A stretch of DNA of 64,000 nucleotides from an uncultured Cohaesibacter sp. (GTDB lineage: Bacteria; Pseudomonadota; Alphaproteobacteria; Rhizobiales; Cohaesibacteraceae): NCBI RefSeq assembly GCF_963664735.1, contig NZ_OY761553.1, positions 573,303-637,302 of the forward strand, read 5' to 3'. The notes beneath the pieces are model-generated. The model worked only from the letters and a program-made list of their open reading frames with translations. It was not told where the DNA came from and did not search any database. Within the stretch, counting starts at the first letter, position 1. Each line of letters begins with the position of its first letter. Of the stretch, positions 43,965 to 52,734 are shown piece after piece. A program made the position numbers and the translations under genes.

Positions 43965-44990
43965 ATGTATGATGTTGTCATCGTCGAAGACGAAGAATTG
44001 GAACGTCGCGCCTTGCGAACAATTTTGAGCAAGAAAGTTGATGGCATCAATATCGTTGGCGAGGCCCGTAACGGTACTGAAGCAATGAACCTGATCAATA
44101 ACAATTCTATTGATCTGATGCTCGTTGATATCAATATTCCCAAGCCAAATGGGCTGGAAATCATTCAGTCGTTACGCCAACGAAACATGAATACCAAGGT
44201 CGTTATCCTGACCGCATATGACTATTTCGAGATCATGCAAAAGGCCATCCATTTGAAAGCGGACAGCTTTTTGTTAAAGCCGGTAAAGACCGATGAACTG
44301 TTGGGGGTGGTAAACGGTTGCCTGAGTGATTTGGGCTCCCGTCGCACGCACAATGCTATCGCCGATCAGATCTGGGATTTGATGGAGCGTCGGGAGTATC
44401 GGGATTGTCTTACTCTGGTTCGAAAGCATCTGGAGTCGATCTATGCTCGCAAGGATGAGGCTCCGCGGCAGGCTGTTTTGGAGTTTTCTGACGAGCTTCT
44501 ATTGCTATCGGAAAAGCGTCAGGTTGACCTATCTACGGACCTATTGGTTCAGATCGCCAATCTGAAAAAGGAGCGTCTTGATGCTCGTAGTCGTAACCGA
44601 ATCCATAGCCTGTTCTGTCAAATCGTCGATGCCTTGTTTCTGGTTACCGAGGAGCATTTCGGGCGCTCTCCAGAGCGTATGCAAAATGTATTGAACTTTA
44701 TCGAGCGCAACATAGGCAAGGATATCACTCTGGAGGATGCCGCGAGTTGCGCAAGCGTTAGTCCTTGTTATTTCTCGCGATTATTTAAAAAGACCATAGG
44801 GGAGACCTTCGTTGCCTATGTGAAACAAAGACGCATGGAGCATGCGAAGAATATGCTTGAGAGCAGTGATATGCCGATCATGAATATCGCGCTCGACTTG
44901 TCGTTTCACGATATCAACTATTTTGCCAAGGTATTCAAAAAGGAGGTCGGCTTGACGCCTAGTGAATTCAGGCGCCAAAACCGGAAATGA
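43965..44990 (+). CDS. AraC-type response regulator (REC plus helix-turn-helix)
   Basis: The 341-residue product has an N-terminal receiver domain with acidic pocket E8-D9, phospho-acceptor D55 (LMLVDINIPKPNG) and K in LLKPVKT, a helical linker, and two C-terminal AraC helix-turn-helix motifs (TLEDAASCASVSPCYFSRLFKKTIGE and MNIALDLSFHDINYFAKVFKKEVG regions). This YesN-like type pairs with LytS/YesM-like kinases. It sits 33 bases after the kinase gene with AGGAG upstream. A two-component system downstream of the cluster was shown to control the GRM3 genes of Rhodobacter capsulatus. Confidence 0.92.
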   Translation: MYDVVIVEDEELERRALRTILSKKVDGINIVGEARNGTEAMNLINNNSIDLMLVDINIPKPNGLEIIQSLRQRNMNTKVVILTAYDYFEIMQKAIHLKADSFLLKPVKTDELLGVVNGCLSDLGSRRTHNAIADQIWDLMERREYRDCLTLVRKHLESIYARKDEAPRQAVLEFSDELLLLSEKRQVDLSTDLLVQIANLKKERLDARSRNRIHSLFCQIVDALFLVTEEHFGRSPERMQNVLNFIERNIGKDITLEDAASCASVSPCYFSRLFKKTIGETFVAYVKQRRMEHAKNMLESSDMPIMNIALDLSFHDINYFAKVFKKEVGLTPSEFRRQNRK

Positions 44991-44999
44991 TGTTTCTTG

Positions 45000-45022
45000 T
45001 GCGATAGGTCCCTGATATCGCA
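45000..45022. terminator. Hairpin between the response regulator and ugpQ genes
   Basis: TGCGATA and TATCGCA form a seven-pair stem with a nine-base loop, followed by AT-rich sequence. It lies between convergent genes and could serve both. Confidence 0.4.
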
Positions 45023-45037
45023 ATATAATTAATGCGC

Positions 45038-45994
45038 TCAGGCTTCTTCTTCGAGCCAGTGCATTTGATGTTCGAGCAATCGGCGCTGCACTCTGGATGG
45101 ATAATCTGAGATGATAGCATCAACGCCCAGCTCAATCATTCGGTCAATGTCTGCCACTTCATTGACGGTCCAAACGAAAATGCCAACACCTTGTGACCGA
45201 GCATCTGCGGCCGATTTTTCGTCCAGATCTTTATGAAAGCTGGACCAATTGTCTCCGCCAGCCTTTTTGATCAGTCCGGCAATACTGTCGTCGTTCGATG
45301 AGCATTCTGTTCTTCCCAACCAGGGCGAGTCTTTGTAAACGGTGGCGTGCTCGCCATTCTGCGCTGCCATGGTCAGATATGAGCGCTTCAGCTGCGGGGC
45401 CTTGTCCAGCACAAGATCCATAATCGCCCAGTCAAACGACTGGATTATGGAGTGGTTTGCAAAATTGTGTTTTTCAATCAGGGCCAGCATTGCATCAACG
45501 GTGGCTTCCGCCCGTTCGACGTGAGATGGACGGCGCGGGTCTGACTTTATTTCAATGTTGAGGGTAATGGGGGTAGAGCCCGTTTTCGCTTCATGGTCGT
45601 GACAAAATTCCATGACTTCTTCAAGTGTTGGTATTCTGACACCGCTCAGGAAAGCCTGGTCGGGGAATTTTGCCCCATATTCGCTGCCAGCTTTCAGACC
45701 GCCGATATCATAGCTTTTTAGCTCTCTCGAAGTTAGCGTCGCGGTTTCGGGGCCAGTATCAGTGAACCAGTTTCCTTGTTCATCTCTCGTTTGCGCTGTT
45801 GATAGGGTCAAATCGTGGGTTACGACCAGAACCCCGTCTGCGGCCAACTGAATGTCTAATTCTATTGCCTTGATGCCTGTTGATAGCGCATAGGCGTAGC
45901 CTTCAAGCGTATTTTCAGGAAAAAGGCCCCGAGCTCCGCGGTGTCCATGGATTGGGATCACGCGGCGTTGCAAGCGCGATGAATTGGTCGGCAT
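45038..45994 (-). CDS. ugpQ: Glycerophosphodiester phosphodiesterase (UgpQ/GlpQ family)
   Basis: The 318-residue product hydrolyses glycerophosphodiesters to glycerol-3-phosphate and an alcohol. It has the GDPD block HGHRGARGLFPENTLEGY (catalytic His), IELDIQLAADGVLVVTHD (metal ligands and second His) and the late FVWTVNEVADIDRMIELGVDAI. There is no signal peptide, so it is cytoplasmic like UgpQ. I chose ATG 45994 with GAGGA five bases upstream; ATG 46006 is also in frame. It is the last gene of the ugpBAEC operon. Confidence 0.93.
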   Translation of the reverse strand: MPTNSSRLQRRVIPIHGHRGARGLFPENTLEGYAYALSTGIKAIELDIQLAADGVLVVTHDLTLSTAQTRDEQGNWFTDTGPETATLTSRELKSYDIGGLKAGSEYGAKFPDQAFLSGVRIPTLEEVMEFCHDHEAKTGSTPITLNIEIKSDPRRPSHVERAEATVDAMLALIEKHNFANHSIIQSFDWAIMDLVLDKAPQLKRSYLTMAAQNGEHATVYKDSPWLGRTECSSNDDSIAGLIKKAGGDNWSSFHKDLDEKSAADARSQGVGIFVWTVNEVADIDRMIELGVDAIISDYPSRVQRRLLEHQMHWLEEEA

Positions 45995-46008
45995 TGAATT
46001 CCTCATTA

Positions 46009-47085
46009 TTAGTTGATGCGCTTTCCGCTTTCTGGGTCGAAAATATGCAGGTTTTGCGGATCAATTTTCAAGTCGAAACTTGTCCCGCTTTTCACCCGGT
46101 GTATACCATCAAGGCGAACTGCCATGGGGCTTGATGTGCTGCCGAAGTTGGCATGAATGATGGTATCTGCACCCAATTCTTCAATCACATCAGATTTCAG
46201 TGAGAAAAGCTTGTCGCCGTCAGTGGCGAGCTTTATGTGCTCAGGGCGCATTCCCACCTTTATGGATGATCCTGCTGGTGCTTTCAGCTTTTCTGACAGG
46301 GGAATGACCTCGCCATCAATCAGTAGGACCGAACGCATATCTTCAGCCACTGTGCCATCGAGAATATTCATTGAGGGGGAGCCGATGAAGGTTGCAACGA
46401 ACAAAGTTGCGGGCTTGTCATATAGATCAATCGGCGTGCCGAATTGTTCAACATGGCCAGCATTGAGCACCATGAGCCGGTGGCCCAGCGTCATGGCTTC
46501 GACCTGATCGTGGGTGACATAAACCGATGTGATGCCCAGCCGCTCCTGAAGCTTTTTGATCTCAAGGCGCATTTGAACGCGTAGCTTGGCATCAAGGTTT
46601 GACAAGGGTTCATCAAACAGGAACACGTCTGGCTCACGCACGATTGCCCGACCCATGGCAACGCGTTGGCGCTGTCCACCAGAGAGTTGTCGTGGCGACC
46701 GCTTGAGATAGGGAGTAAGCTCTAAAATTTCAGCAGTTGCTTCGACACGACGACGAATTTCATCTTTCGGAACCTTCTTGATCTTCAACCCGTAGGACAT
46801 ATTGTCGAACACGGTCATGTGCGGATAAAGCGCGTAGTTTTGGAACACCATGGCGATGTTGCGCTGAGCGGGCTCAAGGTTGTTGACGACCCGTTTGCCA
46901 ATCTGGATTTCCCCTCCGGAGATGCTTTCCAGACCTGCTATCATGCGCAACAGGGTGGATTTGCCACAGCCGGACGGACCGACAATTACCACAAACTCAC
47001 CTTGCTCAATGGTGCCGTTGATCCCGTGAATGACTTCGTTGGGACCATAGGATTTGCGTACAAAATCAAGAGAAATATTGGACAT
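46009..47085 (-). CDS. ugpC: ABC transporter ATPase UgpC
   Basis: The 358-residue ATPase has Walker [10 protein letters not shown], the Q-loop [18 protein letters not shown], signature [14 protein letters not shown] and Walker [16 protein letters not shown], followed by an OB-fold TOBE/MalK-type regulatory domain ([13 protein letters not shown]). It drives glycerol-3-phosphate or glycerophosphodiester import with UgpA/UgpE. MalK-type ATPases are similar across sugar systems; the ugp assignment rests on the neighbours. Confidence 0.9.
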   Translation of the reverse strand: MSNISLDFVRKSYGPNEVIHGINGTIEQGEFVVIVGPSGCGKSTLLRMIAGLESISGGEIQIGKRVVNNLEPAQRNIAMVFQNYALYPHMTVFDNMSYGLKIKKVPKDEIRRRVEATAEILELTPYLKRSPRQLSGGQRQRVAMGRAIVREPDVFLFDEPLSNLDAKLRVQMRLEIKKLQERLGITSVYVTHDQVEAMTLGHRLMVLNAGHVEQFGTPIDLYDKPATLFVATFIGSPSMNILDGTVAEDMRSVLLIDGEVIPLSEKLKAPAGSSIKVGMRPEHIKLATDGDKLFSLKSDVIEELGADTIIHANFGSTSSPMAVRLDGIHRVKSGTSFDLKIDPQNLHIFDPESGKRIN

Positions 47086-47106
47086 GTGTTTTACCTTTGG
47101 GGCCCG

Positions 47107-47958
47107 TTATTTTTCGGTTTCCGTCAAGCCTTTGACGAATAGCCGTTGCATGGTCACGACAACCAGAACCGGCGGGAGCATGGCCAGCAATGCTGACATC
47201 AAGAGTATGTTCCATTCCGGAGTGGAATCGACCGCCTGAAGCATCCGTTTGATGCTTACGACGATCGTTGTCATCGAGCTGTCTGTGGTGATGAGCAACG
47301 GCCACAGATATTGGTTCCATCCATAAATGAAGAGTATGACAAACAGTGCTGCGATGTTCGTTCTGGATAGGGGCAGGAGAATGTCTTTGAAAAAGCGAAT
47401 GGGCCCCGCTCCGTCCACGCGCGCACTTTCTAGCAATTCATCCGGGATGGTCAGAAAGACCTGACGGAACATGAATGTGGCTGTGGCAGAGGCGATGAGA
47501 GGGACAGACAAGCCCCAATAGTTGTTGAGCAGTCCCAGATTGGCTACTACTTCGAATGTGGGCAGGATGCGGACCTCAACAGGCAGCATCAGCGTAATAA
47601 AAATCATCCAGAAAAAGCCCATGCGGAAGGGGAATTTAAAGTAGACGATTGCATAGGCCGATAGGATGGAAATTACGATTTTTCCGCTGGTGATCATCAG
47701 TGCGATGACAAGACTGTTCAGCATCATGCGCCAGACAGGGGCGATGGTCATACTGCCTATGCCGCTGCTGAATAGGGTCGCTTTGAGATTAATCCAGAAT
47801 TGATCGCCGGGCAGGAGCGGCAAAGGGGCTTGCATCATTCTGGTCGCTTCGTGGGTCGCGCCTACAAATGTTATCCAAATTGGAAATGCGACAATGGCGA
47901 TGCCGATGATCAGTACCAAATGCGTGATGATATCCAGAATTGGTCGGTTCTCAACCAT
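47107..47958 (-). CDS. ugpE: ABC transporter permease UgpE
   Basis: The 283-residue permease has six predicted membrane segments and the EAA loop ELLESARVDGAGPIRFFKDILLP that contacts the ATPase. ESARVDGAGP followed by SRTNIAALFVILFIYGWNQYLWPLL is typical of UgpE. Its ATG shares one base with the ugpA stop (TGATG), so the two permeases are coupled. Confidence 0.92.
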   Translation of the reverse strand: MVENRPILDIITHLVLIIGIAIVAFPIWITFVGATHEATRMMQAPLPLLPGDQFWINLKATLFSSGIGSMTIAPVWRMMLNSLVIALMITSGKIVISILSAYAIVYFKFPFRMGFFWMIFITLMLPVEVRILPTFEVVANLGLLNNYWGLSVPLIASATATFMFRQVFLTIPDELLESARVDGAGPIRFFKDILLPLSRTNIAALFVILFIYGWNQYLWPLLITTDSSMTTIVVSIKRMLQAVDSTPEWNILLMSALLAMLPPVLVVVTMQRLFVKGLTETEK

Positions 47959-48839
47959 CAGTATTCAACCTTCTTTTCAATGAAACCGAACTGCACGACG
48001 GTCAGCGAAATAACCATCACCATCAGTATGACTGATTGAGCGGCTGATCCTCCAAGGTCCAATCCGATGAAGCCATCGTTGAAAACCTTGTAAACCAGTG
48101 TCGTTGTTGCTCCTGCTGGGCCACCTGCCGTGATGGCATGGATAATGCCGAATGTGTCAAAGAAGGCGTAGACCGTGTTGATGACGAGCAGGAAGAATGT
48201 CGTTGGAGAAATGAGCGGGAATATGATGGTTGCAAAGCGTTTTATCGGGCCTGCACCATCAATCGCTGCCGCTTCAATAACCGAGCGCGGAATGGACTGC
48301 ATACCGGCCAGATAGAACAGGAAATTGTAGGCTATCTGCTTCCAGGATGATGCCAGAATGACAAGCAGCATTGCTTGATCGCCATTTACAAGATGGTTCC
48401 AGTCAACCCCCATGCTCTTCAAGAGGTTCGACAAGATGCCTATGGTTGGGTTGAACATGAAGGCCCAAAGCGCGCCGGCCAGAACAGGGGCAATGGCATA
48501 TGGCCAAATCAGCAGGGTTTTGTAGAAAGTGGCCCCTTTGACGACACGATCTGCAAAAGTGGCGAGCACTAGGGCTGTTGCCATCGAAATGAAGGTGACT
48601 GCAACCGAGAAGAATATCGTTCTGATGAAGGATTCGAGGTAAAGCGGATCCTGGAAAAGCACCTCGAAATTTTCAAACCAGACAAATTCCGTACTCAACC
48701 CGAAGGCATCTTCAATAAGGAATGACTGATAGAGCGCTTGGCCGGCAGGCCACAGAAAGAAAATGATCGTGATGATGACCTGTGGAGCGACCAGCAAATA
48801 TGGCAATGGAGATGTTGGAAAATGGACGCGCTTTAGCAT
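47958..48839 (-). CDS. ugpA: ABC transporter permease UgpA
   Basis: The 293-residue product from ATG 48839 has six membrane segments, the start [21 protein letters not shown], and the EAA loop [20 protein letters not shown]. The length matches UgpA (about 295). The frame is open for nine codons more upstream, but these lack a better ribosome-binding site. It pairs with UgpE to form the membrane channel. Confidence 0.92.
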   Translation of the reverse strand: MLKRVHFPTSPLPYLLVAPQVIITIIFFLWPAGQALYQSFLIEDAFGLSTEFVWFENFEVLFQDPLYLESFIRTIFFSVAVTFISMATALVLATFADRVVKGATFYKTLLIWPYAIAPVLAGALWAFMFNPTIGILSNLLKSMGVDWNHLVNGDQAMLLVILASSWKQIAYNFLFYLAGMQSIPRSVIEAAAIDGAGPIKRFATIIFPLISPTTFFLLVINTVYAFFDTFGIIHAITAGGPAGATTTLVYKVFNDGFIGLDLGGSAAQSVILMVMVISLTVVQFGFIEKKVEY

Positions 48840-48918
48840 CTTTGTTCCCCGAATTGGCAAAACCATGCCGCCTGAGCGGCATGGCCTATTTGTTTATGGA
48901 GAGTCTGAAACAACGTGA

Positions 48919-50223
48919 TTATTTTGCGCTGCGTTCAAATTTGCGTAGCAGAGCGTCGCCGCGTTTCTTGGCATCGTCCATTGCTGTTTTTGCGTCTTTT
49001 TCACCAGACCACAAAGCTTCCATTTCCTCGTTGATCACTTCACGGATCTGGACATAGTTGCCGAAACGGATGCCGCGGGAGTTCGGGGTCGGGGTATTCA
49101 GAGAAAGCTGTTTAATGGCCGTATCTGTGCCAGGATTCTCTTTGTAGTAACCCTGCTCTTTGGAAAGCTCATAAGCTGCCGTTGTGATTGGCACATAACC
49201 GGTCTGCTGGTGCCACCATGCCTGAACCTCTGGTTTGGAGAGGTAGGTCATGAATTTGGCAACGCCCTTATATTCTTCAGATTTGTGACCCTGCAGAACC
49301 CACAAAGTTGCACCACCGATGATGGAGTTCTGTGGTTTTTCAGCTGCGTTGGTGTCCAATGGCATCATGGTTTCGCCAAACTTGAAGTTCGAGTTTTTGG
49401 CGATAGATCCGTAAGAAGCGGAAGAGTTGAGCATCATGCCGCATTTGGCGTTTACAAACAGGGTGCTTGCGTCGCCGCCGCGTCCACCATAAACAAAGCT
49501 GTGGTCTTTGGTCATTGTGGCAATGTCAGCAAGACGTGCTTCAACTTTGTCGTTGTTGAAGGTGAATTCTGTGTCGAAACCGGCAAAGCCGTTTTCTTTC
49601 GTGCCCATTGGCAGGTTGTGCCAAGCGGAGAAGTTTTCAACCAGAACCCAAGACTGCCAGCCAGAGGTGAAGCCGCATTCCATGCCGCTGTCTACCAGTT
49701 TTTTGGAAGCGTCTTTCATTTCAGCCCAAGTGGTAGGAACTGCGACGCCAGCTTTATCAAGCGCGTCTTTGTTATACCACAGAACAGGAGTGGAGCTGTT
49801 GAAAGGCATGGAGAGCAGTTCGCCTTCTGGTGTCTGATAATAGGACACAACAGCGGGCAGGTAGGACGCGCCGTCAAATGGTTCGCCAGCATCTTTCATC
49901 ATCTGTTCAACAGGATAGATAGCGCCTTTTGCAGCCATCATGCTGGCGGTGCCAACTTCAAAAACCTGTACAATGTGTGGCTGCTCATGAGCGCGGAAAG
50001 CCGCGATGGCAGCTGTCATTGTTTCGGTGTAGTTGCCTTTGTAAACAGGAACAATTTTGTAATCGGACTGAGAAGCGTTGAAGTCTTCTGCGATTTTGTT
50101 GACGCGTTCACCATTGGCGCCGCCCATTGCGTGCCACCACTGGATTTCAGTTGCGGCCATTGCCGGAGCCGTCAGGCCAGCAACGATGGTTGCTGCCAAA
50201 AGAGCTTTGCGAGACAGTTTCAT
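48919..50223 (-). CDS. ugpB: Periplasmic glycerol-3-phosphate-binding protein UgpB
   Basis: The 434-residue family 1 solute-binding protein has a signal peptide (to about residue 23, APAMAATE) and the UgpB-like start TEIQWWHAMGGANGERVNKIAEDFN, with YKIVPVYKGNYTETMTAAIAA and GFTSGWQSWVLVENFSAWHN also matching UgpB. It delivers glycerol-3-phosphate or glycerophosphodiesters to UgpAE. It is the first gene of the operon and divergent from a LysR regulator. Confidence 0.95.
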   Translation of the reverse strand: MKLSRKALLAATIVAGLTAPAMAATEIQWWHAMGGANGERVNKIAEDFNASQSDYKIVPVYKGNYTETMTAAIAAFRAHEQPHIVQVFEVGTASMMAAKGAIYPVEQMMKDAGEPFDGASYLPAVVSYYQTPEGELLSMPFNSSTPVLWYNKDALDKAGVAVPTTWAEMKDASKKLVDSGMECGFTSGWQSWVLVENFSAWHNLPMGTKENGFAGFDTEFTFNNDKVEARLADIATMTKDHSFVYGGRGGDASTLFVNAKCGMMLNSSASYGSIAKNSNFKFGETMMPLDTNAAEKPQNSIIGGATLWVLQGHKSEEYKGVAKFMTYLSKPEVQAWWHQQTGYVPITTAAYELSKEQGYYKENPGTDTAIKQLSLNTPTPNSRGIRFGNYVQIREVINEEMEALWSGEKDAKTAMDDAKKRGDALLRKFERSAK

Positions 50224-50435
50224 TTGAGTTTTCCCTTGCTCAAAACAGAGACAATATGAATTCGTTCCTCCAAGTCCTCAGCTTCCTGATTTGGAAGTGG
50301 CTTCTTCTTCTCTTTTGGAGGAGGGAAGCCAGATTGGTCTTTCCTGTCTCGATTAAAATTCACTTCAGACAAGAACAGCCAAATTCGGACAGCAGCAAAA
50401 TGATGGGTGAGCGACAATAATTCAAATGAACTTTT

Positions 50436-50465
50436 TTGTTATTTGTCATAACATGATGTTATAAT
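50436..50465 (+). promoter_or_regulatory. Promoter of the LysR gene overlapping a perfect palindrome
   Basis: TTGTTA (50436), 18 bases, TATAAT (50460) make a good housekeeping-type promoter. A perfect dyad ATAACAT-G-ATGTTAT (50448-50462) fills the spacer and enters the -10 box. LysR proteins bind such T-N11-A dyads, so this is a likely autoregulatory and ugpB-control site. Confidence 0.6.
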
Positions 50466-50503
50466 TTCCCCGCAATTGGGTTTCATTCTTAGGCTTACAA
50501 TCA

Positions 50504-51418
50504 ATGATTCAGTTAAGACAACTTGAGGCTTTTCGCGCTGTGGCGACCACCGGCAATGTGACCGCCGCTGCGCGGCAATTGGACATTTCCCAACCGGCGG
50601 TGTCTCGCTTGATTTCGAGCCTGACCCAGCGCGTGGGATTTGAGGTCTTCATGCGAAATGACGGCAAGCTTGTCCCAACCCAGGAGGCTCGCTTCTTGCT
50701 GGGTGAGGTGGATCGCGTCCTGGCTGGATTGGGTAATATCGAGAAGCTTGTCTCTGAAATTCATGACATGCAGGTCGGTCATCTGCGAATAACCTGTCTT
50801 CCGGGCTTTGCAACGACCCATTTGCCTAAGGTTGTCGCTGAATTCATGAAAGAAAGACCCGGTGTGACAATGGCGATTGAACCTGATCGGCCAGAGCGCA
50901 TTCTGGACTGGATCATTTCCCATCAATATGACGTCGGGATTTCTTCCCACCACGAACCGCATCCGGCGCTCGAAATCATTCCGATCATGATGAACAGCGT
51001 TTGTATTCTGCCACCCGGTCATCGGCTCAAAGACAAGGAAATCATAACGCCGCACGATCTGGACAATGAGCCCTTTATTCATGCCAGACGTGGCAGTGAT
51101 TATTTCAATTTGGTGAATGCTGCGTTCGAAGCCAGTGGAGCGCGGCTCAATCCGATTATCGAGTCGCGTCAGTTCGGGCTCGCTTGTCGCATAGTTGCCG
51201 GAGGCGTAGGCGTGAGCGTTGTCAGCGTTATTGATGCTTTGGAATATGAAAAAGACGGGCTTATTATCAAGCCTTTCAAGCCGGTGGTGCCGCACCGGCT
51301 GAGCATTCTATTTCCCACCCATACGCCCAGATCTGTCATAACCATGGAATTCATCGACAAGTTCATGAAGAGTCTGGAGCCTTATCACATGACAAGTCGC
51401 ACGAGGGGGTACAAGTGA
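50504..51418 (+). CDS. LysR-family transcriptional regulator, divergent from ugpB
   Basis: The 304-residue product has the N-terminal winged helix-turn-helix (LEAFRAVATTGNVTAAARQLDISQPAVSRLIS) and a C-terminal co-inducer-binding domain of periplasmic-binding-protein fold (LRITCLPGFATTHLPKVVAEF, VCILPPGHRLKD). It is transcribed away from ugpB over about 280 bases. By the usual rule for divergent LysR genes it controls ugpBAEC-ugpQ, perhaps in response to a transported phosphodiester. The ligand is not deducible. Confidence 0.9.
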   Translation: MIQLRQLEAFRAVATTGNVTAAARQLDISQPAVSRLISSLTQRVGFEVFMRNDGKLVPTQEARFLLGEVDRVLAGLGNIEKLVSEIHDMQVGHLRITCLPGFATTHLPKVVAEFMKERPGVTMAIEPDRPERILDWIISHQYDVGISSHHEPHPALEIIPIMMNSVCILPPGHRLKDKEIITPHDLDNEPFIHARRGSDYFNLVNAAFEASGARLNPIIESRQFGLACRIVAGGVGVSVVSVIDALEYEKDGLIIKPFKPVVPHRLSILFPTHTPRSVITMEFIDKFMKSLEPYHMTSRTRGYK

Positions 51419-51521
51419 GTGACTGGCATCGGAAGTAATCGCTCGCCGCATGATTTATCCATAACGGCGAGTCGCGATTTTCTGACCCACTTGCACGCAG
51501 ATGCCTTCACTCAGGCTGTTT

Positions 51522-52247
51522 TTATGAGCAGCCGTTCTTAAAGGTAATGACTGGCCATCTTTGTTGGCGCACGGTTTGCTTTTTAATCCATGCATCGCCG
51601 TTTTCTGTTTTCACCTTGCACCACAGTCCATCGGAAGCGACGGTGCAGACTTCGGCGCTGACACAAGCGTTTGGCTTTAGCACGGTCTTAATAGAGGCGT
51701 TATTGCGCGGCTCCATTCTGGCATTCAGATTGACCAGTATCTGGATCGGCGAAGGATTGCCAATTGTAGCTGCTGGCGGCGTGAAATCCCGTGGTTCGGC
51801 GCAAGCTTGGCTATATCCGATGTAAGAGCACTTTATGGACTTTCTTGCTGCTTCAATTTTCTGAGCGACTTCCTTTCGCTCAAAAATGACCGGCAACTTG
51901 CTTTGCAGGATCATGCCGCTTAGCCGCTCCTGGTTCCCGCCGACAAGGGCCACGGCACTATTCTCTTTCGAGATGAAAACGAGTTGATTGTTTTGAATGC
52001 GCCAGCCAATGATATTTGCAAGGGCGCCGATGCAACCGGTCTGTTTTATAGGATATACTTCGCCGGCATTCTTGTCGGAGAAGCTAAATTCGCAGCTCTT
52101 TTGATCTGCAAAGTTCCGGTCATAGGTTATCCAGTCACCCGCAAATGCCTTGGCTACGGCGTTGGATGTCTGGGCCACAGCTGATCCTTCAGCAAATGTG
52201 GCAAGCCCCAAAAGAGTTGATGCGATAATTGCAAATTTCTTGATCAT
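51522..52247 (-). CDS. Secreted AprI/Inh-like and SH3b-domain protein at the end of the curli cluster
   Basis: The 241-residue product has a signal peptide (ending near AVAQT), then a beta-barrel domain resembling AprI/Inh metalloprotease inhibitors (AKAFAGDWITYDR, FSFSD, GWRIQNNQLVFISKENSAVALVGG; about residues 30-125), and a C-terminal bacterial SH3 domain (LVNLNARMEPRNNASIKTVL, GLWCKVKTENGDAWIKKQTV). ATG 52247 has GGTGA upstream. It follows csgH by under 60 bases. It might protect the extracellular fibre from proteases or bind the cell wall; this is inference. Confidence 0.7.
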   Translation of the reverse strand: MIKKFAIIASTLLGLATFAEGSAVAQTSNAVAKAFAGDWITYDRNFADQKSCEFSFSDKNAGEVYPIKQTGCIGALANIIGWRIQNNQLVFISKENSAVALVGGNQERLSGMILQSKLPVIFERKEVAQKIEAARKSIKCSYIGYSQACAEPRDFTPPAATIGNPSPIQILVNLNARMEPRNNASIKTVLKPNACVSAEVCTVASDGLWCKVKTENGDAWIKKQTVRQQRWPVITFKNGCS

Positions 52248-52304
52248 TGAAGTCACCGGTAAGATATGGTCTGTGATTGTTGGGTAGAGGTCTCTGCATT
52301 GGCG

Positions 52305-52724
52305 CTAAAAATTAAAGTTTCGACTGGAAGATATAAGCGGTTCACCGTCAGAATAGAGGATGAGTGTTGCTTCAACACGATCTCCCTTGTTCAGTTTCAG
52401 TGAGACATGATTGCTGTGATAGCTCTTGCCCTTAGTCCCTTCTATCAGGTTCCCCTGGCTGGTCGTTGTGCGACCGCTTGTGCCAATCTTTGTGACTTTA
52501 AGCAGGGTGCTATAGGCTCCATTCGACGCAACGTTGATTTCGTCAGAAATGTTCAGTTGATTACCGGACAGATCGAAAATTATGTCTGCCTTCGCTTGTT
52601 GAGCTTGAGCCATGCAGGCACTGTCCAATCCGAAAAGCAGACATATTCCAACGAGAATGTTCTGAAGGCGCACGGTGTTTAGCAACGCTATTCTCCCAAG
52701 AGCAATTTGTTGCGCAAAGGCCAT
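52305..52724 (-). CDS. csgH: Curli assembly protein CsgH (periplasmic amyloid inhibitor type)
   Basis: The 139-residue product from ATG 52724 has a hydrophobic signal region (ILVGICLLFGLDSACMAQA) and a small all-beta domain: YSTLLKVTKIGTSGRTTTSQGN, then VSLKLNKGDRVEATLILYSDGEPLISSS. This resembles the immunoglobulin-like CsgC/CsgH proteins that stop curlin from forming amyloid in the periplasm; CsgH is the alphaproteobacterial form. It starts ten bases after the preceding curlin stop. The short length makes the call moderate, but position supports it. Confidence 0.7.
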   Translation of the reverse strand: MAFAQQIALGRIALLNTVRLQNILVGICLLFGLDSACMAQAQQAKADIIFDLSGNQLNISDEINVASNGAYSTLLKVTKIGTSGRTTTSQGNLIEGTKGKSYHSNHVSLKLNKGDRVEATLILYSDGEPLISSSRNFNF

Positions 52725-52734
52725 TTGCTCGTCG

